DNA from: an uncultured Lachnospiraceae bacterium
GTDB taxonomy: Bacteria; Bacillota; Clostridia; Lachnospirales; Lachnospiraceae
Length of the DNA stretch: 38,665 nt
Reading direction: 5' to 3'
NCBI GenBank assembly: GCA_910579085.1
Contig: CAJTRU010000020.1
Span: forward strand, 1-38,665
Below, piece by piece: positions 1 to 11,000 of this stretch (position 1 is its first letter; each line of letters begins with the position of its first letter). The notes under the pieces were generated by a model that was not told the origin of the DNA, ran no database searches, and saw nothing but the letters and a program-made list of their open reading frames with translations. The translations under genes and the position numbers were made by a program.

Positions 1-327
1 ATACTTAAAGCCTGCCCCAAGGAATACCTATCAATATATACAGACAAAAATGAAAGATTGGGCATATTCTAGTGTTGTAGAATGAATATTCTTTCATAAA
101 ATTTGCTAGATAAAATAGCCCCTGATGCCATATAATATATAGGTCTGGACATTTGGACAGAAATCACAAAAATGTTCTACATCAGTAGATAAAATCAAAA
201 CCTGACTCCTCCTCTTTTTTATCCCTTAAAATAGTTAAATAAACTTATAATCTTTCCACTGTTTTTCTTCCCTGAACCACCATCAAAACAACTAAATTCC
301 TACTGTTTTCATCTGAAAAATTATATA
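1..327. other. Intergenic, no gene seen
   Basis: I see no convincing coding region here. The stretch is AT-rich and contains a pyrimidine tract (CTCCTCCTCTTTTTTATCCC, about 205-225) of a kind that recurs in many intergenic regions of this window. The left window edge cuts whatever precedes it. Confidence 0.5.
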
Positions 328-363
328 ATTTTGTTGATAAAATTCAACAAAATGTGATATAAT
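328..363 (+). promoter_or_regulatory. Promoter with overlapping inverted repeat
   Basis: A -35-like TTGATA (334-339) and a consensus -10 TATAAT (358-363), separated by 18 bp, lie about 110 bp upstream of the first gene. A perfect 10-bp inverted repeat (ATTTTGTTGA at 328-337, TCAACAAAAT at 344-353) covers the -35 box and the spacer, as an operator would. Inference: a dimeric repressor or activator could control the secreted-protein gene at 472 through this site. Confidence 0.55.
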
Positions 364-471
364 TGTCAATACATCCAGTTAATACCATGAGAATGGTTGA
401 ATTTGGTTCTGAATAAAAGGGCATTTTATCTGTGACTCAAAAAAATAAAACAAAAAAGGAGGAAGATTGAT

Positions 472-1800
472 ATGAAGAACATGATTAAAACAAAAAAGAA
501 ATTAGCAATAACAGCTATGGCTGTTTTCATGCTGTTAGTTGGTGGGGTTATAATAGCAAAGTTACTTGGGGTTTCATTTGCTGAAAATAATGTAGGGCAA
601 GGTGATACAGTTAAAGTTGGAAATGGTAAATACAAGATTATAAGTGAATATGATTCATTCGCACAATATGTTGGTCCGACAAAAAGGTCTGTTAAGACAG
701 TGACAATCCCAGATACAATAAAGGCTGGTGGAAAAACTTATAAAGTTGTCAGTATTGGAGACAGTGCATGTAACTCTAATTGTGGTTCTTTGAAAAAATT
801 AACAATTGGTAGAAATGTAATATGTATTGGGGCAAGGGCATTCCGATTTTGTGAAAAACTTAAATCTGTTACTATAAAAACAACACATCTTACCAAGGAA
901 AATGTGAAACAATTATCTTTTTATGATTTAAACAAAAAAGTAACTATTACAGTTCCAGAACAAAAGCTGGAAGAATATAAAAAGATTCTTAAATCAAAAG
1001 ATGTAGGATTAACAGGTAAAAGCCAGAAAATAAAGGGGAAGAGGATGGAAGAACTGTATGATGCTGTCTTCGACTTAAATTCTGCTGTGCCTGACCCAGA
1101 GGTTAAAATGGGAATTAACACTGCATATGAACTGAGGTTGAAGCAGACAAAAGAAACAAATGAGTATTCTGTGGGGGATACTATTCCTGTTGCAATGAAA
1201 ATCAGGATGGACCAGAAAATATACTACAGGTGGCAGCCATATATGGCAGATAGTGGATTTTATATGACATGTGGGAAATGTGGAAGGATGTTTAAGGCAG
1301 ATAAAGGACTTTCTAATACCCATGCAACACTTGATAACCACACATATGTTCCGATGAATGATAAAGTAAATTGTGTAACATCTAATTGGATTTTTGGATA
1401 TGAGTATCCAGAATCTTTTGTAGCATGGAGACAGGTACACTCACAAAACCCATGCAGTGCTGTGGTTAATATTACCTTGCCTGATGGACTTGACTACAAA
1501 GAAGGAAGTGAAGGTGTATTTGCATCATTTATATTACCTATTGAAGATTTCTATGGGGATCCCCCTCGTAAAGTCAAACACGAATTATATCAAACAGAAG
1601 TTAATGGCAAAGAAATTACAATAACCATTAATGATTTAAGAACTTTTACAAGGGCATATGATAATCTTTATATTGAATTAGAAACAGAAATGAATGATAG
1701 TGTAGCAGATTCTAATGTAATAGAAGCATCGCTTGTTTATAATTATGGGGATGGTGACAAATCAGTTGATTTCAATGATGTAACTGTTCTGAGACCTTAA
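472..1800 (+). CDS. Secreted BspA/LRR-like surface protein with zinc-finger-like insert
   Basis: The 442-aa protein starts at ATG 472 with AAAGGAGG 8 nt upstream. Residues 1-38 form a basic, then strongly hydrophobic segment typical of a signal peptide or N-terminal anchor. Residues about 60-165 resemble BspA-type leucine-rich repeats, with phrases such as VKTVTIPDTI, LKKLTIGRNV and LKSVTIKTTHL. A short Lys-rich linker follows. The C-terminal half (about 210-442) is beta-rich with ITLPDGLDY and ITITINDL stretches like pilin/adhesin domains, and carries a CGKCGRMF...H...H...C insert around residues 265-300 that could bind zinc. There is no LPXTG or C-terminal membrane segment. BspA repeats in other bacteria mediate host or matrix binding, so a surface or secreted adhesin role is inferred. 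A hairpin follows the stop codon, so the gene is probably monocistronic and separate from the giant gene downstream. Confidence 0.65.
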   Translation: MKNMIKTKKKLAITAMAVFMLLVGGVIIAKLLGVSFAENNVGQGDTVKVGNGKYKIISEYDSFAQYVGPTKRSVKTVTIPDTIKAGGKTYKVVSIGDSACNSNCGSLKKLTIGRNVICIGARAFRFCEKLKSVTIKTTHLTKENVKQLSFYDLNKKVTITVPEQKLEEYKKILKSKDVGLTGKSQKIKGKRMEELYDAVFDLNSAVPDPEVKMGINTAYELRLKQTKETNEYSVGDTIPVAMKIRMDQKIYYRWQPYMADSGFYMTCGKCGRMFKADKGLSNTHATLDNHTYVPMNDKVNCVTSNWIFGYEYPESFVAWRQVHSQNPCSAVVNITLPDGLDYKEGSEGVFASFILPIEDFYGDPPRKVKHELYQTEVNGKEITITINDLRTFTRAYDNLYIELETEMNDSVADSNVIEASLVYNYGDGDKSVDFNDVTVLRP

Positions 1801-1825
1801 TTAAGATAAATTATTTTATAAGAGG

Positions 1826-1856
1826 GACCTATGTATATTTTTGCATAGGTCTTTCT
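1826..1856 (+). terminator. Hairpin after the LRR-like gene
   Basis: GACCTATG (1826-1833) pairs with CATAGGTC (1844-1851) around a 10-nt loop and is followed by TTTCTTG. It lies 26 bp after the stop at 1800. The T-run is short, so termination may be partial. Confidence 0.6.
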
Positions 1857-2025
1857 TGTGCTATAAATCATGTCTTTATCCTCTTCTTCCTCTTCATAAT
1901 ATGCCTAATTTTATAATTTTTTCTAAAATCCCTCTTTTCTTTCATAAAAAAATACATATTAGTTTGGAAAAACAGCAGAAATGCTTTTATTTATAGATAA
2001 ATTTTATGAATAGGGGGTATATTAG

Positions 2026-5000
2026 GTGATTAAATTTATCAAAAAGGCTGTTTCGGCCTTGCTTGCATCTGTGATGTGCATTCCAACTGGAATTGTGAAC
2101 ATTGCTAATGCTGAAGAAAATGACACGAATACAGTGACCACAGTAACATTAGCAGATTCCTGTGAAAATGGATTCATGCAATTTTCCGAGAGCTGCATGG
2201 AATCGTCTACTGCTGACCAGGATGGATATCATATGGTTCAAGTTGGCGAAGATGGTCAGATGAACCAGATAGAGAATGATGGTTCCATTTGGGCATTTAG
2301 TCCAAATGATAAAGTAGAAATTGAATTAATTCCTAATGAAAACTATGTTGTTGATTCTTTCTCTATCAAAGATGCTGCCAATGGTAATATTCTGGCATAC
2401 AGGGAAACGACAGACAATATTTTTTCGTTTACAATGCCAACACAAAGTCTGACTGTCGAGGCAACATTTAGGCAGGAAACAGAAGACAGACCAGAACTTA
2501 CTGATCCAGATGCTATTTCGTTACAAGAAAAAATTGATGCATTACCAGTAGAAGAGGGATTCTATGCAGAGTACGAGCAGATGGATGAAACAGAGCTACA
2601 AGGGCTGTGGGATGAAACTAATGATATTGGTGAAAGTTATTTTAATGAATTTTCTGATGAGCAGAGGGAACAGGTAGATGCATCAAAATTATATTCAACT
2701 CTGTTGTTGTTAGATGGATACCAGGAAAATGACAGCACTGAAGTTCCTGATAATGATGCAGTACAAAATTTACAGAGCAGGATTAATACCCTGCCAGATG
2801 TATGCGACATAGCAGAAACAAGTGATATTAATGAAAATGGATATGCAAATTACTGTTACAGTGATGAAAACACAACAATGAAAATAACAGAAGAAGAACA
2901 GGACAATGTATTCCTTGAGACATTGGAACTGTCTGAAACATTATCAGATATTGACAGCACTTATGCCAGTGAAACATTTGATGTGAAACCCTTGTCTGAA
3001 ATGGTAATGTTTTTTACTGCTGGTGTCAGTGTACCTGCAGCAAGGGCAGCGGCAGGAATGATAGGTATAACAGAGGAAAATCCTTTAAAGAAGGTAGACA
3101 AAGATGGTCTCTACCCAACAAAAGGTGTTTATACTGTTGATGATTGGTTAGAAGAACACTATTCATCTGAATTTTCATTACATGCAAATATGACAAACAC
3201 AGATACTGGAGAGGATAAAAAATATAACACTGTGGCATATTGTGCAAACCCTTCGAGGGCAAGATACCATGTGGGAAGCAATAAATCAACAAAATTTACT
3301 ACTAGTAATCTAAAAGAACTGAAAGGAAACCTGGACTCAGATCCAGCATTGACTATAAAATTAATTTTGTGGTATGGCAAAAAAGGACCTGGGTATGGGA
3401 ATGATGGTGCTCCAAAAGTTGATTATGTATCTACTCACTTTGCATTAGGCAAGGCATATGCCAATGATACTGGTAATGAAAGCAAAACACATGCGAGTAA
3501 GACAGAATGGAAGAAATTATATAATTTTTGTAAAAAGAAAGCAGATAAAATAAGGCAGGACAGAATAGGTAACTGGCCTGATCCAGGAACACTTAAAAAT
3601 AGTAAAAAGATTGATTTTGCAAATTTCAGGGTTTTTTCAGTTATTCCACCAGAGTCAACTGAAAAGTACCAGCATATATTCTTTTATACACTGGAAAATG
3701 ATGATACAAGTATAGACCCTTTGTATGTTTCACTGTTTAAAATTGAAAGTGACAAAACAAAAGGTTCTAAAAACCCAAGTTCAACACTTAAAGATGCTGA
3801 ATTTGTAGTTGAATTTTATCTGGATAATAACTTCGCAACTACAAAGGATGCTGAACTTTTTAATCCTACTGCTAAATGGACTTTTTCAACTAAAAATTAT
3901 GAAACATATTTAGAAAACCATCCAGATTTACCAGTTTATAATTTTGATAACTTTGATGATAATGGTTCCTATGCCCAGGCTGACCATGAAGGCAGCAAGG
4001 TGCCAATGGGTGCAATTAATTTTTCTCCAAATGATCCTGAAGAAAAAAACAGAAATAAATGGAAGAATGATTTTATCGCTAATAAGGATTTAGATTCATG
4101 GAGAATGTACTGGGGACAGAAGGGGACATATATAATTTATGAGAAAAGTGCATCACAAGGTTTTAAACTTAGTGGTGAAATGCTGGCTATGGGCAACCCA
4201 TCTAAGACCACAACCAAAAATGTAAAAGAAGGTATTGCTATTTATTATAATCCTGACAATTACACTTATAAGGTAAATGGTGAAAAAATTGCTGCACCAA
4301 TCAAGGGACATGACGAATCAGGGGAAGGTGTTGCACTGGAAGTATCCAATGTGCAGCAGGTGCCTACGATAAAGACTAATGCAAGTGTTGCCCATAGGAG
4401 AGGGCAGCCAGATACACAATATGCAAAGGTAAATGGAGGACCATTAGGTGTGCAGGATACTGTGGTTTTAGATAATAACAAAGTTAAAGATGCAAAATAT
4501 GTTGTGACCACTTATTGTTTTGACAAAACTGCCAACAAATATGTTGATATACATTGGCTGAATAATACTATAATTAGCCCAGGAAGTGGTGTTAAGATAA
4601 CTGTGAATAATGACACCCCTGCAAGTGAAACAGATGGGCCATCAATATCCTATGAATTAACATCAGATGATGTCTCAGAGAGTGGTGAGTATAAATTTAC
4701 TGTTGATGGCAATATTACTTCAACATCTGGTCTTGCTGGCCATACCATTGTTTTTGTAAACAAATTTGAGATAACATCAGGTGGAAAAACTACTAAAACA
4801 GAGTCAAGCAAAGATGATACAGCTGAATATATATACTTAAAGGATGAACCAGAACCAGACACACCTGAAGCTTCAACCAGTATTATGAGCAGCCAGATTA
4901 AAAGAAAAGCTGGTACTGGGGAATCAATTGTTTATGCAGGTAAATATAAAGATGAAACTTTTAAAGAGGGTAGTGGGGAAATATTACAGTCACTGACTGA

Positions 5001-8000
5001 TACAATAGACTATACTGGTCTTGAATCAGGTAAATCATATACAATCAAAGCATGGTTAATGAATGTGGACACAGGTGAAAAGGCTATAGATGCAGCAGGG
5101 AATGAAATCAAGTCTGAAACAACCAAGACTGCATCTGGCAGTTCAGGCAAATGGGACATTAAATTTGAATTTGATGCAACAGGATTAGGAGGTAAAAAAT
5201 ATGTTGCATTTGCTGAAATTTATGATGGTGGCACTAAAAAGTTTGATTTAAAAGATAAAGACAATAAATTTGAAACATTTTTAATACCTGGAATTGAAAC
5301 AAAGCTGACTGATACCAGCACTGGTACTAACTTTACATCTGGAGGTAACTCACTTCTTGTTGACAAAATCACATACAATAATTTACTCCCAGGTGTTCAG
5401 TATAAAGTTGTATCAAGTCTCGTTGATGCATCAACTGGAGAAACAGGTACAGATGCAAATGGTGCTGAGATGAAATGTGAAACACTTGTAACAGCAGATA
5501 CCGAATCTGGAAGTTTTGATGTTGAAATGGAGTTTAACATTGATGCATCAGCTGCCAAAGTTTATGTTGCTTTTGAAGAGATTTTCATTGAAAAAGGCAG
5601 TCCAGGTTCGGGCGAATGGGTTTTGGTGGCAGACCACAAAGATGTCTTGGATGAGAACCAGAAGACTGTTGTTCCATCTATCAAAACACTGGCTAAAGAC
5701 CAGAAAACAGATTACAATATTTCAATGGCCGAAGGAGAAATGGTTATATACGACACCCTTCACTATGAAAACTTTGTGCCAGGTTTAAAGTACAGGGTAG
5801 ATAGTGAATTGATTGATGTTGCCACAAATAAAGTTGTGGTTGATGATGATGGTGTAGAGCAAAGCTTGACAATGTATTTTACTGCTGATGAAAATTTTGA
5901 TGCTGGCAGGTATCTTACTTATGGCGATATTAAACCAGAAAACCATGATGGAAATGGAATTGTTTTCAGGTTAAATGGTAAAAGTTTTGCTGGGAAAACC
6001 TTTGTTATTTTTGAGAGGGTATATCTTGAAGATGAAACTGGGACACATCTGGTTGCATCCCATACAGACCCATTGGACGAAAAACAGACTATCCATGTTC
6101 CTAAGATATGGACAAATGCCATAGATGTTGAAACACAGACCAATATCTCTTATGCAGATGAGACTGCCATTATCAAGGATACAGTTTCTTATGAAAACCT
6201 TATCCCTGGACTTACTTATGAATTACATGGCAGGGTAGTGGACAGGAAGAAGACCTTAGAATCGGGTAAAGAGACTATTGTGGTTGGAACCGATGGAAAA
6301 AATGCAGAAAATAAGGTAATCTTTACACCAGATGCAGCAAATGGCGAACAGGAGCTAACATTTGATATAGACCTCAAGAAATATGTGGATGACCTTAATA
6401 AATCATACAAAGGTGCTGTATTTGTTGTTTATGAAGATTTATATGTAATCCAAAGATATGATGGTGCTGATGACAGGTCTATTGTTGCATCTCATACAGA
6501 TATTAATGATGAAAACCAGACGATTTACCTTCCAAAGATTACAACATCACTGAATGACAGTAAGACTGGTACAAAATTATCATATGCAGAATCAAATGCA
6601 CACCTTATAGATACCATTAACTATTTCAATTTTAAACCTTCTACACAATATACTGTAAAAGGAAGACTTTACAACATGGAAGATGGCACAGTTCTTCCAG
6701 GCAGCGAAAAGGTGCAGCAGTTTACTTCAAATGCAACAGGAACTGGTTCATGGGCATTAGATTATACTTTTGATGCTTCCAAGATGCAGGGAACAATCCT
6801 TGTCGCATATGCAGAGGTGTATATTGGTGATAAGGTTGTTGCAACTCATGATGAATTCTGGGATACAGAAGAAAGGGTTTATTTCCCTAAAATCACTACA
6901 GATGCAATGGAGAAAAGCACTGGTGAAAATATTGGGCTTGCTTCAAAAGAGTTAGATATTATTGATACAGTTCATTACAAATCATTGTCACCAGGTTATA
7001 CTTACAGACTTGTGACAGAATTAAGGGACCAGGCTACAGGTGATATTGTTACTGATGATGCAGGAAATAAGCAGGTGCTTACTACTGAATTTAAAACAGA
7101 TTTTGAGCTGTTAGATAAGCAATATTTAACTTTTGGTGATATTATTCCACAGGACAGCAAACACAAAGATGTAACATTCTGCCTTGATGCTGAATATTTC
7201 GCAGGAAGAACCCTCGTAATTTATGAAAGATTGTATTTAGATAATGAAACTGGTGAACATCTGATTGCAGACCACCAGGATCCTCTGGATGAAAGGCAGA
7301 CAATCCCAATTGGAGATATCTGGACTGAAGCAATTGATATGGATAACTTTACTAAGACTCTGCATACTGATACAGGAAGGGCAACTGTTATAGATACAGT
7401 CCATTACAGGAATTTACCTGCAGGGGATTATGAATTACATGGTTATGTTGTCAATAAGGACCAGACCATACAGGCAGGTACAAATGTCCTTGCATATGCA
7501 CCAGGTGGTGGCAGGGCAGAGGCGACAAAGCAGTTTAAAGTAACCAGTTCCAGTGAAGGTACTATAAAAATAGCATTTGATATTGATGTTTCAAAATATA
7601 CTACAGATGAATTTAAGGGTGCAGTTTTAGTGGTATATCAGGAACTGTATCGCATTACAAATAAAGATGGGAATTCTGACAGGGTGCTTGTTGCAAAGCA
7701 TACCAGTATTGAGAATTTAAAACAAACTGTATATATCCCTTATATCTGGACAGATTTAAACGACTATAAAACAGGCACAAAAGTGCTTCTTGCTGAAGCA
7801 GATGCACATATCGTGGATACTATCAGCTATACCAGATTCCAGCCAAATTCAACTTACACTGTTAAAGGTAAGATTATTGACATGGAAAAAGGCACAACAC
7901 TGACTGACAGTTCTGGCAAGAAAGTAGAAAAAGAAATGGAAGTAACTGCATCTGATACTGGTGCAGGCACATGGGCATTAGATTATGAATTTGATGCTTC

Positions 8001-11000
8001 CAAATTACAGGGCAAGATTTTAGTTGCATATGCCGATGTATATGTAAAGAATGGAGAAAGACCTGATATTCTTTCAAGGGTTGCAACACATAGTAATTTC
8101 TGGGATGTGGGGCAGAGGGTATATATCCCTAAGATTTCTACAGTCGCAACAGACCAGAAAACAAACAGCCATGTGACATTTGCTGAGGATAATGCATGGG
8201 TAACTGACAGGATTTATTATTCACACTTACAGCCTGATACTGAATACAGGTTGATTTCAAAATTAGTGGACAAAGACACAGGTGAAGTAGTTGTGGATGA
8301 TAAAAAAGTAAAACAGGAAATTGAATCCACATTTACAACTACACCAAATGAATCACAGGAAAAGTATAACCAGACTATTAAAAATCCATTTGCAGATTCT
8401 GATGATACTGGCATTGGATATTCCTATGGTTATATCATCCCAGCAGATGGCACAACATTACCTGATGGCTCAAAATACAAAGGAGTTGTCTTTAACTTTG
8501 ATGCACACACTTTTGAGGGAAGGACACTTGTTATTTTCGAGGAACTGCAGATGAGGACAAAAGATGGATACCAGACTATTGCTACCCATATGGATATCAA
8601 TGATGAAAACCAGACTGTGCATATTCCGAAAATCAGGACAAATGCTGTAGACAGCGAAACATTAACACATTCATCAAAGATGGATGGTTCTATGACAGTC
8701 ATTGATACCATCACATACGAAAACTTGATACCTGGATTTACCTACGAAGTAGAAGGTTTCCTTATGGATAAGCCAAGGGATGATACAAAAGGTTACAGTG
8801 TAATTAAAGATGCAAAGGGTAATCCAATCACAAATAAGAAGGAATTTGTCGCAGACAAGCCAAATGGGACTGTAAAATTGTCTTTGAGTGGTGATGCAAG
8901 AAGTTTCCAGACTGACGAAGGGGAATTCAGTTCTGAAACACTGGTTGTATTTGAAAGACTTTATCTTAAAAATAACAAAGATGCCAGCGATGACAGGCTT
9001 GTTGTTGCAACACATGAAGATATCAATGATGAAAACCAGACGATTTACTGCCCAAGGATTTCTACAAAAGTTGTTTCCTATGATTTTGGCGAAGAATCAA
9101 AAGATGGGGATGCAGACCATGTAACTGGTTTTGCAGCATACGAGTGTGATTATTGTAAAACTCGGTTTACAAGCGAGCATGATGTGCAGGCACACATTAA
9201 AAAGACACCTGCATGCTTGAATTTTAAGAACAGTTACAGCACAGTAACTGAAGCAACCATATATGATAGAGTTTATTATGAAAACCTGATACCAAACAGG
9301 ACTTACGAGATTGTTGGACATATCATTGACACAAAAACTGGAAAAGCTGTTACTATCAATAATCGTATGGTACAGTCTGAAAAGAAATATTTTACACCAG
9401 GAACATCAAATGGCGAGGTTGATGTGGTATTCCATGTCACAGGGTTAGATTTGGCAGGAGGAAGGTATGTCTGCTATGAAGAACTGTTCTACAATGGGAC
9501 CAGCATTGCAGAGCATAAGGAGAAATTTGATGATAACCAGACTTTCTATGTCCCTGACATGGTGACATCTGCTATGGATTATGACACCAAATCAAACATT
9601 TCCAAATCAGATACTATCAGTACAATCATTGATACTGTGGAAATGACAGGTCTTAAAGAGAATGAAAAATACAGGCTTTCTTCTGTATTAATGGATGCGA
9701 CAACCGATGCAAAATCTGGGGCAAAGGGCAGCAACTATGGTTCATATTTTATTGATGGTACTGGAAATGCTGTGCATGCAAAAGAGTGGAGGAAGAAAGG
9801 CAGTACAGTATGGCACAGCATGGATGAATACTTTACGATTGATGCCACATTGTCACCAGAAGATTACAGGGGAACAGCAACAATCGAAGTGAAATTTGAA
9901 GTTGATACAGTCACAGAACATGGTGGAAAAGACTACCAGGGCATGACCTATGTGGTATTCCAGGAATTATATACTGAGAATGGTACACTGGTTGCACAGC
10001 ATAAAGACATTACTGATAAACAGCAGACTATCTATATTGGTGGCATGTATACAGTCGCACTGGATGGATCACCAATCAATGGAACAATGACGAATTTAAT
10101 GGATGGCACAAGTGGTGACAGGACACTGGTGGATTATATCTACTATTCTAACCTGCTTCCAAATAAGAGTTACTATGTAACGACTAATGTGTATATCAAA
10201 GAAATGAGTAAAGGTGGAAACCCTGACACTGATGTTATGCAGCCATTCGAAGCTGAAAATGCAGTAGGATTGATGGCACACCAGTATACGACAAAATCAA
10301 CAGGTTCTGGATACTGGGCAATTAATATTTCACTGTCTGGAGAAAAATTAAAGGATTACTTAGACAAATCTGAGAATGGAATTACATTAGTTGTTTACGA
10401 GGAAATCCATGAAGGGACGATGGATGGGAAGAGGGTTGCACTGGAAAACAACCTGTATAATGAATCGCAGAGTGTGCATATACCAAAAATTAAAAGCACT
10501 GTGGAAGAGGATAAGGTTAGTGGTTTACATTACACATTATCCGAAGGAAAATGGATATGCGATAATGATGAATGTGTAATCTATGCCTGTGATGGATGTG
10601 GAAAAGAATTCCATAGCGAGGAAGAGGCAGCAGACCATCTGTATGACTGTCGTGAAGGTGACAGCTATACCTGCACAAGTGGTGTATTTGGTTCAAAGGC
10701 AGAAGCAGAGGCACATGTAGCACCAGTTTATGAGTGCAATAATTGTGGATTACATTTTTCCGATGAATCAGATGCAGAGGCACATGTCAATGGCAAATGC
10801 AGGGATGCAGCTGTTGTAAGGGCAACACAGCTTGTCAGGGATGAAGATAATAATGTAGTGAACGAACTGTGGTATGCATGCAGTGCATGTGGGGCGCAGT
10901 TTAAGACAAACAAGGAGTGTTTAGACCATATCAATGGGTCTGACACCTGCTACAATTACACAAATATTAATGCAGCACATAATTCATACAGCAATATCAA

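Noticed and set aside
1075..1440. Open frames antisense to the secreted-protein genes (for example 1075-1440, 8674-9015, 11376-11720)
   Set aside because: They are shadows of strongly supported plus-strand genes and lack ribosome binding sites and recognisable motifs.
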